A stretch of 64,000 nucleotides of DNA, taken from an uncultured Granulosicoccus sp. Lineage in GTDB: Bacteria; Pseudomonadota; Gammaproteobacteria; Granulosicoccales; Granulosicoccaceae. The notes under the pieces were generated by a model that did not search any database, was not told the origin of the DNA, and worked only from the letters and a program-made list of their open reading frames with translations. The DNA lies in NCBI GenBank assembly GCA_947499955.1, contig CANMQI010000011.1, positions 1 through 64,000 on the forward strand. The letters run 5' to 3'. This document shows positions 33,606 to 41,901 of this stretch, piece after piece (position 1 is the first letter of the stretch; each line of letters begins with the position of its first letter). Made by a program: the position numbers and the translations under genes.

Positions 33606-34106
33606 TCATCCGCCGTCGCACACCGTCAGAATCGTCGCCTGCATCTTCGGACCGAACCCCTTGACGTCTGCCAGCTTGCCCGATTTCAATGCCTGACACA
33701 GGCTTCGCAGGCTGTCGATGCCATGGTCCTGGTACAGCGTCCGTGCGGTCTTGGGGCCCAACCTGTCGATGGCCGTCAGTTCGAGTACGCTCCGTGGCGG
33801 CGGTGTGCCGTACTGATCGTCATTGAATTTCTCGGTGGTGCCGGTTTTCACGATCTCGGTCAGGTAGCCCGTGATGACACCGCCCACACCATTTATCTTG
33901 TTCAGCTCTTCGGCATCCGCCAGCTGATCGATGGAGTCGGGCCAGCGTGAGATCGCATGCGCCAGCTGCGCATAGCGCTTGGCATGTTCTTCCGGGTAGC
34001 CACCAATGATCAGGTACTCACCCAGCTGCTTGACCACGGCCGCCACCTCGTCATTGCGTGTCCAGCGGGTCCGGCCTTTCTCGTCCACGTAGGTCGCTGC
34101 TGCCAT
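33606..34106 (-). CDS. PolX-like N-terminal helix-hairpin-helix protein
   Basis: 166 aa. Resembles only the first part of family X DNA polymerases. An 8-kDa-domain-like helical bundle with YAQLAHAISRWPDSIDQLADAEEL and a first HhH (LNKINGVGGVITGYLTEIV) comes first. A second HhH follows: LELTAIDRLGPKTARTLYQDHG, with a third-like VKGFGPKMQATIL. No polymerase palm or PHP domain follows, and the gene ends cleanly, so this is a stand-alone DNA-binding, perhaps lyase-type, protein. Located next to small stress-type genes. Alternative: a truncated polX, but the start and stop look intact. Confidence 0.8.
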   Translation of the reverse strand: MAAATYVDEKGRTRWTRNDEVAAVVKQLGEYLIIGGYPEEHAKRYAQLAHAISRWPDSIDQLADAEELNKINGVGGVITGYLTEIVKTGTTEKFNDDQYGTPPPRSVLELTAIDRLGPKTARTLYQDHGIDSLRSLCQALKSGKLADVKGFGPKMQATILTVCDGG

Positions 34107-34277
34107 GGGTATCTCCCGAGTGTCTCGGCTCTGAGTATAGGCTCAAGGGAGGGTGCGCCGGTCCGGCACCATCAGGAAATCAGCACGAGCCTGTCATTCG
34201 TACCACGCCAGGGGCGCTATTGCCTGTATCTGATAACGTTTATGCACCGATCGTATTAATCAAAAAGAGGAAATCTC

Positions 34278-34514
34278 ATGGCCAAGAGCATCAAGAACGA
34301 GGACACCTACCAGGCCCTTCGCGACGATGGCGCATCGAAACAGAAGGCGGCGGCGATTGCCAACGCTCAGGCCAACGACTCCATCGATCACGACTCCCGC
34401 CCTTACGAAGAACGCACCGTAGAAGAGTTGCATGAGCTGGCTCGCGAACGGAATGTCGATGGCCGATCGACAATGAACAAGGCGGAGTTGATTGAAGCGC
34501 TACGAAAGGATTGA
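34278..34514 (+). CDS. Small DUF7218 / Rho-N-like protein
   Basis: 78 aa. N-terminal MAKSIKNEDTYQALRDDGAS, KQKAAAIANAQAN is the DUF7218-type segment often seen in small abundant proteins. The C-terminal RTVEELHELARERNVDGRS, MNKAELIEALRKD is a Rho termination factor N-terminal (SAP-like) fold that binds nucleic acid. The ribosome site AAGAGG lies 9 bases before the ATG. Likely a stress-induced nucleoid or RNA-associated protein. Divergent from the PolX-like gene. Confidence 0.85.
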   Translation: MAKSIKNEDTYQALRDDGASKQKAAAIANAQANDSIDHDSRPYEERTVEELHELARERNVDGRSTMNKAELIEALRKD

Positions 34515-34771
34515 AGGGCATTCATTGTTTTCTGTCGATTTTTCGTGAGCCGTTCATTATCCCTGCATTAAAACCATGGCCGCTCGACGCCCCTCCAACG
34601 CTGCTTGAGAGCGCTCGCCTCTCACGTGCAGCTGCAGAATAATTCAGCCGTCAAAACTGACTGATTGCCCTGCCAGCTCTGCTGCCGCCAATCAGTCGGC
34701 TCGCGGTTCGAACTGCTGTCCCCAACTGAGACCCACCCTTGCTACGCTTGTGGCTGTATGCCATCGCCCCA

Positions 34772-35224
34772 CTAGGAAGTGGAAGCGCAGTTCGCCAGCG
34801 CATCGTTCAGTCTGGAAAGTACAGCAGACTCTGATGCCAGCAATATCTCCAGATAAGCCTGGGTATCAGTCGGCATCTGCAATTCAAGTGCTTCGGTAAT
34901 CAGACGTTCTATCTGTTGCTCATGCTCGATGCGGTCTTTCAGAAAGACCTGATTGGCATCGTCCGATATCGCCGCCTTCACATGCGTGATGATCTGATGA
35001 ACCTCTTCCCTGTCAGCATACTGAGCTCTTGGCAATACGCCGGTTTTTCTCACCGCCTCGGAGAGCACGTCGGCCGCCTTGGTGTGTCCGTTGCGAATGT
35101 CCGCGAACAGGGTTTCCAGTTTCGAGTGTTCCACGTGATCAATGGCATCGGTAAAGTGATCGGATGCTTCGCGGAAGTGGACGATCAACTCATTGAGTGC
35201 AACTTGATTCTCGTCGAGCAACAT
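34772..35224 (-). CDS. PA2169-family (DUF2383) four-helix-bundle protein
   Basis: 150 aa. All-helical, ferritin-like: VALNELIVHFREASDHFTDA, HSKLETLFADIRNGHTKAAD, then a C-terminal pair (FLKDRIEHEQQIERLITEAL). The first helix and the FADI segment match the PA2169/DUF2383 family, usually near general-stress genes. Acidic and His residues (E, H in EHEQQI) could bind metal as in the ferritin-like clan, but this is not shown. The 257 bases before its end (34515-34771) hold no gene I can see. Confidence 0.8.
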   Translation of the reverse strand: MLLDENQVALNELIVHFREASDHFTDAIDHVEHSKLETLFADIRNGHTKAADVLSEAVRKTGVLPRAQYADREEVHQIITHVKAAISDDANQVFLKDRIEHEQQIERLITEALELQMPTDTQAYLEILLASESAVLSRLNDALANCASTS

Positions 35225-35652
35225 GACTTTTCTCCGAGTAGTAAGGCTGCTGATTGATTATTCAACAATCTGTCGATTCGACAAATCTTATCGACACTTT
35301 CACACCCTGTCACGGGTTTTCCCGTCGCTTATTGTCGCCTGTTGCCATAGACGAAGCTGACATCATGCGCCGGGCTTTCTCTACTGATCTGGCGGAGTGC
35401 TTCATCTGCAGGAACCGTATAAAGCACTTGCCAACCCCATCATTAGAGTCGTCTATTCGCTTGCCTCCATGGCCTTGCAAGAATTTCAATACTTCGCCTT
35501 CCTGACCATAAGTCCAGATTGAAAATTTCTCCTGCCCAGGTGTAAGTCTTTCACGACTGACCGGCACTCGTTGGACGGGAATGAGAATCGAATCACAGTC
35601 AGCGCCGAAACGGATGGTGCTTGACCATGCCCCTACAGTGAGATGCGAGTCG
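35225..35652. other. Intergenic upstream of the glycosyltransferase operon
   Basis: About 428 bases. A leftward frame (35310 to about 35570) has an evenly protein-like composition (SIWTYGQEGEVLKFLQGHGG) but no clear start, and its upstream extension would overlap the glycosyltransferase gene. I leave it uncalled. The operon promoter must be here. Confidence 0.3.
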
Positions 35653-37149
35653 ATGAAACATGCCCCTACCACGCAGCGCTCCATTTGCGTTTGTCTGATC
35701 AGTTTTGCCGTGCTTCTCTGCGTTCTCTGGCCATTGGGCGTGGTACTTGCCAACGCCGTTGCGCTGACAGTCTGGGTCTTGTTGCAGGTGCTCTATTCAC
35801 CGGTCGGGCATGCCGTGAAGTCACAACGGGACATGCCGAAACTTCCTCGTGCCATAGCTGCAGAAAACAGCTACCGGAATCACTTCGTGTCGGTACACCT
35901 ACCCATCCACAATGAACCTGCGGACGTCGTCAAGGCTACCCTCAACGCACTCGCCCGACTGTCCTACAACGCCGTCGAAATCATCGTCATTGACAACAAT
36001 ACCAACGATGCGGGTCTATGGCGTCCTGTCGAACGGCACTGTCAGGCCTTGGGTTCCAGATTTCGATTTGTCCATCGCGACGGCGTCGTCGGCGCAAAGG
36101 CAGGCGCGCTGGAAATAGCGAGAAAGATCATGGATGAGCGGACAACGCATATTGCCGTAGTCGATGCTGACTATCAGGTGAGTGCAGACTTCCTCCATCT
36201 GGCACTCGGTGCACTCGAGCAATCCGGTGCTCATTTTGCACAGTTCCCGCAGGCCTACCGCAATGTGTCCGACCAACAGCAGAGCGTGGAGGCAGAACTG
36301 GACGATTACTTCCAGCGTCACGCAGTCGCCGCTGATCGCCGTGGACATATGCTACTGACAGGCACATTGTCCGTCATCGATGCGGCCGCACTGGAAGCGG
36401 CAGGCGGTTGGCCCAGGCAGACCATCACCGAGGACGCCGAACTGGCCATGTCTCTGCGACGTGCAGGTTTCAAAGGGGTTTTCGTGCCGCACATTGCCGG
36501 ACGCGGCCTGCTACCACCGAACCTCCACGAGTTGCAAAGCCAGCGACATCGCTGGATTGTGGGAAATCTCCAGACACTGTTGCGGGCGCTTGCCCAGTCG
36601 ATATGCGATCGGCGTGCACTGGTGTCCGCAGGGCATCTGGCGCAGCTCAGTGCCTGGTGCAGCTTCATTACCATACCGGTCGTGCTGATCATGGCTGGTG
36701 TGTTCCTCTCAGCACTCGAATGGTCCGACCCTGCCGCATGGCATCCGATTGCATTGATCGCATCGGCGACCATTATCGGGCAACTGTTGGTGACTTTCTG
36801 GCTCTCACGAGGCACACACGGGTTCTGGGCGGTACGGTGGACTCTGGCGCTCAGTAGCGGCATGGCTACCTTGAGCGGCCTGACGATGCAACGGATGCGT
36901 TTCCGATGCACCCGGCGAAGTAGCGAGTCCATGGCCCGTGTATCCATCCACCAGATTGTGACATCGATGCTGTTCTTCACTGCGGCTCTGTGTGCACTCA
37001 GTCTGTCGTGGTTCATGGCTACCACCGCCTTGCTTCTCTGCGCGTTCAGCCGTGTTTCCCTGTATTCACTTGACCGCGTGCTTCGAACATCGTCCCCAAC
37101 TCAATACATGGATCAACATCAAGGAGTGTCAAGCAGTCATGGAAAATAG
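35653..37149 (+). CDS. Membrane glycosyltransferase family 2, cellulose-synthase-like
   Basis: 498 aa from ATG 35653 (frame open from 35581). Two membrane segments at the N-terminus, a cytosolic GT-A domain, then several membrane segments at the C-terminus. All processive-GT2 motifs can be read: Asp in IIVIDNNTNDAG, DAD in AVVDADYQVS, TED in RQTITEDAELA, QRHRW in LQSQRHRWIVGN. It probably polymerises or adds sugars across the inner membrane. No BcsB-like partner or PilZ domain is seen. It overlaps the next GT2 gene by 11 bases, heading a three-gene operon. Confidence 0.88.
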   Translation: MKHAPTTQRSICVCLISFAVLLCVLWPLGVVLANAVALTVWVLLQVLYSPVGHAVKSQRDMPKLPRAIAAENSYRNHFVSVHLPIHNEPADVVKATLNALARLSYNAVEIIVIDNNTNDAGLWRPVERHCQALGSRFRFVHRDGVVGAKAGALEIARKIMDERTTHIAVVDADYQVSADFLHLALGALEQSGAHFAQFPQAYRNVSDQQQSVEAELDDYFQRHAVAADRRGHMLLTGTLSVIDAAALEAAGGWPRQTITEDAELAMSLRRAGFKGVFVPHIAGRGLLPPNLHELQSQRHRWIVGNLQTLLRALAQSICDRRALVSAGHLAQLSAWCSFITIPVVLIMAGVFLSALEWSDPAAWHPIALIASATIIGQLLVTFWLSRGTHGFWAVRWTLALSSGMATLSGLTMQRMRFRCTRRSSESMARVSIHQIVTSMLFFTAALCALSLSWFMATTALLLCAFSRVSLYSLDRVLRTSSPTQYMDQHQGVSSSHGK

Positions 37150-38107
37150 CCTCGAAAACAGCGTTAACATCGTCATTCCCACCTTCAATCGCGCATCGAT
37201 TATCGGCGATGCGATCGAAGCGGCCCTGGCTCAGGATCATGAAAACCTCATGGTCACGGTCGTGGATGACGGATCGAGTGATCAGACAACGCAAGCCGTT
37301 GCAGGCTACCTGCCTCATCCGCGATTCCGTTATCTATCGTTGATGCACAATGTGGGCACGGCGCAGGCCAAGAATGTCGCCATTGCCTTGAACGACTGCC
37401 AGTTCATCACCTTTCATGACAGCGATGATTTTCCGCATCGTGACAAGATCTCGACGCAGCTTGCCGTTGCTGCCAATCCCGATATCGCGGCGCACCCGAT
37501 TCTCAACTGGCGCCTGTCCGGCAAGGATGCGGGCTCCAGACTCGATGTGGATCTGGTCGTCAGCGAACACACACTCGTCTGCGCTGATGGTACGCGTCAT
37601 CATATTCGTCGCGCGCTGAGCCTGGTCGATGACGTATTTCCCAACCTGCAGATGGCAGCAGGAGTACCGGGTGACTGGATTCTGATCAACTGCGGCCTTT
37701 TCCGCTCCTCTGTCTTTCAGGACATTGGTGGATTCAGAAACTGCATCGAGGAGGATCGGGAGCTTCGCAATCGTCTGATCTTCGATGGTCGTGTGGTGTG
37801 GCTGGTACCGCAGATCCTGCTGACGAAATACGAATGCGAGGACTCTCTGACCATCCAGGGCGAGACGAACTATGACAGTGAACGCCGTTCGCAGGATCGG
37901 GAGTCAATCTGGTCAGATGCTGGCGCATTCCGGCAGGGCAAGTCGATAGAGCCGGTGGTCATGGATCTTTCAAAGGTCAGATTCAATTACCTGCCCGATA
38001 ATCTGCAGACATCCAACGCGCTCATGACGCCTGAATCGCGGCGTAACCTCGACAGAGAGATTTCCCGTGCGCGCATGGCCAGTAGAGGCATCCCATGTTC
38101 CGCATAA
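37139..38107 (+). CDS. Glycosyltransferase family 2 (soluble)
   Basis: 322 aa from ATG 37139, within the end of the previous gene. GT-A fold: NIVIPTFNRASIIGDAI, VTVVDDGSSDQTT (first Asp site), TFHDSDDFPHRDKIS (DSD for UDP-sugar/metal), with NCIEEDRELRNRL as the ED acid motif. No membrane segment. It transfers one sugar to an unknown acceptor. ATG of the following GT4 gene overlaps its end by 13 bases, so the three are tightly coupled. Confidence 0.87.
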   Translation: MENSLENSVNIVIPTFNRASIIGDAIEAALAQDHENLMVTVVDDGSSDQTTQAVAGYLPHPRFRYLSLMHNVGTAQAKNVAIALNDCQFITFHDSDDFPHRDKISTQLAVAANPDIAAHPILNWRLSGKDAGSRLDVDLVVSEHTLVCADGTRHHIRRALSLVDDVFPNLQMAAGVPGDWILINCGLFRSSVFQDIGGFRNCIEEDRELRNRLIFDGRVVWLVPQILLTKYECEDSLTIQGETNYDSERRSQDRESIWSDAGAFRQGKSIEPVVMDLSKVRFNYLPDNLQTSNALMTPESRRNLDREISRARMASRGIPCSA

Positions 38108-39174
38108 GCATCGTCGATGGCTTTTGCCCACGCGCTTATGACCATCGCAGCCTGACGACTGACCCCATGGGAGGCACCGAGTCCGCTGTGGTGCTGCTCG
38201 CCGAAGCTCTGGCAGGCCTTGCCCGTGTGGAAGTGATACAGCACTGCAGGAGCGACACCATCATGAGTCCTCGGCATGTGCGATACCGAGGTCGTATCGG
38301 CGACACGTGGCGATCGGAAGCGTCCGGCGTCAGAAGGGATGTGACCATCATCATCAATTCACCAAAATTGATGGGCTTGTGGCGTCGCCAGGATGTCAGG
38401 TGCCAGATCATCCTGTGGCGGCATAATTTTCTGAGTAACCGACACCGGACGCTGTTTGATGAGCTGGATGAATTCGATGCGAGGATGGTGTGCGTTTCTC
38501 GCTATCATCAATTTGACAGTCAATGTGCGCAGCGGCAATGCAGAAGCTCGAAACGGACGGTGGTCATTCCCAACCCTGTCCAGGTTCACCACCGGGGACG
38601 TGTATCGCGTAACCGAAATCACCTGCTGTTCTGCAGTTCACCGCACAAGGGGCTCGAGCAAGTGGTCGAGCGCTTCGACGAAGTTCGCCGGGAAATACCC
38701 GAGTTGCAATTACGCATCTGTAATCCGGGCTATTTGAGTGATCCTGAGTTGAAAAAGTCGGGAATCGTTGTTCTGGGCTCACTTTCCCGACCGCAACTGC
38801 ATGCCGAGATGGCCAGAGCGCTGTGCGTATTCTATCCACAGACGCGCTTTCGTGAAACCTTTGGCCTGGTAGGTGCCGAGGCCAATGCCCTCGGCACGCC
38901 GGTACTGGCACCCGCTGGCATCGGGGCGCTCTCGGAAGTTCTGGGTGGCAGTGGGCAATTGCTCTACTCGATCAACGCGACGGTCCTGGTGCAGCAACTC
39001 GAAAAATGGCGTAGTGGGCAATCCCCATCCGTATTCAAACGCGCAGAGTTTGAGCCCCTGGCGGTTGCCAAACACTGGATGGCGATGATTTATCGTCGTG
39101 ATACTGGCAAGATTGTTCGCAGCAGACCGATCGAGGAGCGCCTGAACACGCTGACAGAACCGGGGCAAGCCTGA
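38095..39174 (+). CDS. Glycosyltransferase family 4
   Basis: 359 aa. GT-B fold: N-terminal FCPRAYDHRSLTTDPMGGTE binds the acceptor side. VIPNPVQVHHRG precedes the donor domain, which has LLFCSSPHKGLEQVVE. The signature ETFGLVGAEANALGTPVLAP holds the nucleotide-sugar E-x7-E motif. It is soluble or peripheral. Third gene of the GT operon. The cluster lacks Wzx/Wzy or ABC exporters, so the glycan may be small, for example a glycolipid or capsule adjunct. A hairpin lies 17 bases downstream. Confidence 0.88.
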   Translation: MFRISIVDGFCPRAYDHRSLTTDPMGGTESAVVLLAEALAGLARVEVIQHCRSDTIMSPRHVRYRGRIGDTWRSEASGVRRDVTIIINSPKLMGLWRRQDVRCQIILWRHNFLSNRHRTLFDELDEFDARMVCVSRYHQFDSQCAQRQCRSSKRTVVIPNPVQVHHRGRVSRNRNHLLFCSSPHKGLEQVVERFDEVRREIPELQLRICNPGYLSDPELKKSGIVVLGSLSRPQLHAEMARALCVFYPQTRFRETFGLVGAEANALGTPVLAPAGIGALSEVLGGSGQLLYSINATVLVQQLEKWRSGQSPSVFKRAEFEPLAVAKHWMAMIYRRDTGKIVRSRPIEERLNTLTEPGQA

Positions 39175-39190
39175 TGACTGGAACTGTAAT

Positions 39191-39207
39191 GCGTCTGGGT
39201 CAGACGC
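39191..39207 (+). terminator. Short hairpin after the glycosyltransferase operon
   Basis: GCGTCTG-ggt-CAGACGC, a perfect 7-bp stem 17 bases after the GT4 stop, without a T-tract. Confidence 0.35.
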
Positions 39208-39267
39208 CTCTCCATGATCTATAGTCGGCATTCTTCTTGAACACTACGCAGAGACAGGATCAACGAC

Positions 39268-39717
39268 ATGGAACCAGTTGCCAGCACTGATTTTACCCCT
39301 TGGCTATCGCTGTTCGGCGGTGTGCTGATCGGGCTCAGCGCCATCATGATCATGGGACTGTTCGGCAAGATTGCCGGCATAAGCGGTATCACGAAAGGGC
39401 TGACTGGCATGTTGCCCGGACAGGACGGACCAGGCGACCGAGGCTGGCGATTGTCGTTTCTGGCAGGACTCGTGGTTGCGCCTCTGGTGGTCCTGTTCGT
39501 CTCAGGCTCGTTTCCACAACAAAGCGTACCGACCAATCTTGTCGGCATGTTGGTGGCAGGCCTGTTGGTCGGCATTGGCACGACTCTGGGTTCAGGGTGT
39601 ACCTCTGGTCACGGCGTGTGTGGGCTTGCGAGGTTATCACCACGATCCCTTGCGGCGGTTGCGACATTCATGGTCGTCGCTGTTCTTACCACGACACTAC
39701 TTCGTCACGTACTGTAG
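39268..39717 (+). CDS. YeeE/YedE-family transporter half A (PmpA-like)
   Basis: 149 aa, about four membrane segments. The signature GSGCTSGHGVCGLARLSPRS is the YeeE/YedE (DUF395) cysteine motif that handles thiosulfate or sulfane sulfur. Split pairs of this family are known as PmpA/PmpB. The second half follows after 10 bases. AGACAGGATCA precedes the ATG, a moderate ribosome site. No sulfur-oxidation or rhodanese genes are next to it, so the cargo is uncertain. Confidence 0.85.
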   Translation: MEPVASTDFTPWLSLFGGVLIGLSAIMIMGLFGKIAGISGITKGLTGMLPGQDGPGDRGWRLSFLAGLVVAPLVVLFVSGSFPQQSVPTNLVGMLVAGLLVGIGTTLGSGCTSGHGVCGLARLSPRSLAAVATFMVVAVLTTTLLRHVL

Positions 39718-39727
39718 GAAGAAGAGC

Positions 39728-40150
39728 ATGCGCAACGTATCAGGCTTTGTCGCAGGTCTAGTCTTCGGTTTGGGGTTGATCATCTCGGGTATGGCCGATC
39801 CTGCCAAGGTTCTCAACTTTCTTGATATCTTCGGCGCCTGGGACCCCAGCCTTGCCTTTGTCATGGCAGGAGCCTCACTTACCACATTCATTGGATACCG
39901 TCTGGTCTGGCGCAGTGAATCACCGGCACTTGGCACGGAATTCGACTTGCCGACCAATCGCTCTATCGATGCGCCACTGCTGACGGGTGCTGCCATTTTC
40001 GGGATAGGCTGGGGATTGGGAGGCTTCTGTCCCGGACCAGCATGGACGTCTCTGGCCATCGCTTCTCCCGGTATCCTCGTCTTTCTACCCGCCATGCTTG
40101 TCGGTATCTTGCTGGGTGGCAAGGCGAAATCGCTACCCCTCTTTCGCTGA
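39728..40150 (+). CDS. YeeE/YedE-family transporter half B (PmpB-like)
   Basis: 140 aa from ATG 39728 (GAAGAGC just before); the open frame back to 39476 overlaps the previous gene and is ignored. Four membrane segments: SGFVAGLVFGLGLIISGM, FVMAGASLTTFIGY, AAIFGIGWGLGGFCPGPAW (Cys motif of the second half), LVFLPAMLVGILLG. With half A it makes one transporter core for a sulfur-containing ion. The two are certainly co-transcribed. A strong hairpin at 40202 ends the unit. Confidence 0.85.
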   Translation: MRNVSGFVAGLVFGLGLIISGMADPAKVLNFLDIFGAWDPSLAFVMAGASLTTFIGYRLVWRSESPALGTEFDLPTNRSIDAPLLTGAAIFGIGWGLGGFCPGPAWTSLAIASPGILVFLPAMLVGILLGGKAKSLPLFR

Positions 40151-40201
40151 TCACCATTTCCCCCGGTTTGCCGCTACGGGAAAACCGGGTTGCTGCACAG
40201 T

Positions 40202-40225
40202 GACCGCCGTCAGATGACGGCGGTC
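40202..40225. terminator. Strong hairpin between convergent genes
   Basis: GACCGCCGTCA-ga-TGACGGCGGTC, a perfect 11-bp stem in the gap between the transporter pair and the convergent PRC-barrel gene. There is little T after it on either strand, so it is probably a bidirectional terminator or a repeat-type stem. Confidence 0.55.
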
Positions 40226-40282
40226 TGAGTCTTCGATCGGGCGGAGAGCCTGACTACTCGGCCAACACCCGCCTACGAGCTG

Positions 40283-40648
40283 TCAGTCTTCGTACTCGGG
40301 CAGCGACTCAAGCCCTTCTCTGTCCATTGTCGTGACAAGGCCTTCTTCACCCATCGTCAGACTGTCCAGTGGTACAACGACGTCTTTCTCGCCAATACCC
40401 AGAAAACCGCCGATGTCCAGGGACGCTGCCATGCTCGTACCGTCTTCGCCTATCAGGATGTCGTCAACCTCACCCACTCGCTCGCCGGTACTGTCATAGA
40501 TGCTCATGCCATCCATTTCATCGACCGTCAGATTGAATGCGGGGACCATCATGGCCTCATCTTCAATCTCGATCCACTTGCTGGCCTGAGCCTGCGCAAG
40601 ACCTGACGCCGTCAGGAGAGAAACCAATACCAAGTGTTTGTGATTCAT
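40283..40648 (-). CDS. Exported PRC-barrel-like protein
   Basis: 121 aa from ATG 40648; the open frame reaches 40735 but the signal peptide MNHKHLVLVSLLTASGLAQA fixes the start. The mature part has MSIYDSTGERVGEVDDILIG and KDVVVPLDSLTMGEEGL, the two beta halves of a PRC barrel. Periplasmic PRC-barrel proteins of this size are common near envelope stress genes, with no defined role. Single gene. Confidence 0.8.
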   Translation of the reverse strand: MNHKHLVLVSLLTASGLAQAQASKWIEIEDEAMMVPAFNLTVDEMDGMSIYDSTGERVGEVDDILIGEDGTSMAASLDIGGFLGIGEKDVVVPLDSLTMGEEGLVTTMDREGLESLPEYED

Positions 40649-40775
40649 GCCTATTACTCCATCGTTGAAGGAATCGCGGTCATACCTTCTGCGGGAAAAC
40701 CATCCCTGCGAAGGCATGCAACGTGGACACAGCATGCAACAAACAACACCTTGAAAATGTCGAATGAAATAATGT

Positions 40776-41717
40776 CTACCCGTTCTTCAATACCCGGAAA
40801 TCCTGCGCATGGGATACCAGAAAGCTGGCATCGACGTCAGATTCAGCCCCATCGTGAATGTCAAAAACCCTGGCCCTGGATTGCTTCAAGGCGTCCTTGC
40901 GTTGCAGCTCCCCGATAGCGGTGAGCAGCTGATCCATCGTGGGTTTGTAATGTGCACATTGTCCACTGATCCAGGCTACCTTTCCTTTTCTTACCTGCCA
41001 TTCACCAGCACTTCTGATGACAGCGTCAGACTCGAGTCTGGAGCGATGCAAACGACCCCAGACATGATTTGACGAGTAGAAAGTGCCATCGGCGCTTTGC
41101 ACGAAAATGGCCACACCAATGCCTGACTGTTCGGTTCTCATCTTGCCGGTATCAAAAGGCACGTGGTTCTGGAACAGCAGTCCGTTTCTGATCTCGATCT
41201 GATAACTGCGACGCTCGGCCGCATGCATATGACGAACACTTCTGTTGAATGCCCTCACCCACTCGGGTTTGAAAACGCCTCCCTGTCCGTTTTCCTCCAT
41301 GACCTTCAGTATCAGCTCGGCTTGTGCCGTAGGTGTCATCGAGTCAAGCCAGTCCAGAAATAGCCTGTCAGGATCGAGCTTGTTGTATTCATCCATGAAG
41401 ACGTTCAGCATCTCGGCAATACGGTGCTTGGGGTCCATTGCCTCAAGCGCACTGTTTTCTGCGGTAAGGTTTGTCAGACCACGGACGGCATGGGAATTAT
41501 CATGCAACTGCACCTTTCGCGTCAGGGTTCGCTGGCGCCAGTACTTGTTCTGGTGGGCGCGTTGTCTGGCTGCCTGTTCATTGTTTTCCAGCAGTGCACA
41601 TTGTCGCTGAAACACTTCCGAATCCACTGGCTCATTATCGAACCGAGCCCAGTGCGTCGGTAGGCTTTCATAGCCGCGATTGATGGTCTGCGGACTGCGT
41701 TTATCGATGGCGATCAT
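40776..41717 (-). CDS. Unknown protein with an HYKP-type C-terminal segment
   Basis: 313 aa from ATG 41717 (frame open to 41828). No signal or membrane segment. The N-terminal 150 residues are helical and charged. The last third reads IRSAGEWQVRKGKVAWISGQ then CAHYKPTMDQLLTAIGEL. This recalls the 'AGE.....G.....I...SGHY.P' pattern in plant IQM-type and some bacterial effector-like proteins, with Cys-Ala in place of Ser-Gly. If that match holds, the protein may be an effector-like or cytoplasmic sensor protein, but the function is unknown even for the relatives. No neighbour suggests a pathway. Confidence 0.65.
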   Translation of the reverse strand: MIAIDKRSPQTINRGYESLPTHWARFDNEPVDSEVFQRQCALLENNEQAARQRAHQNKYWRQRTLTRKVQLHDNSHAVRGLTNLTAENSALEAMDPKHRIAEMLNVFMDEYNKLDPDRLFLDWLDSMTPTAQAELILKVMEENGQGGVFKPEWVRAFNRSVRHMHAAERRSYQIEIRNGLLFQNHVPFDTGKMRTEQSGIGVAIFVQSADGTFYSSNHVWGRLHRSRLESDAVIRSAGEWQVRKGKVAWISGQCAHYKPTMDQLLTAIGELQRKDALKQSRARVFDIHDGAESDVDASFLVSHAQDFRVLKNG

Positions 41718-41901
41718 TGCGGATGACTCTCGGCCAGGAGCAGATGGAACAACAATGCCAGACCTGCCCCGATGGCTTTGTAAACAAGTCACACTATGTG
41801 CAAGTAATATTCCCTCCTGTGCAATCAACCCTGTATTTCATGAACTCGATCGGGACAGGCACGCAGCACCACGCGGGCCTGCTGATCCATTGAGTGATCA
41901 G

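Noticed and set aside
35310-35570. Leftward ORF with protein-like composition upstream of the glycosyltransferase operon
   Set aside because: No clear start; extending it upstream overlaps the glycosyltransferase gene, and I recognise no family.
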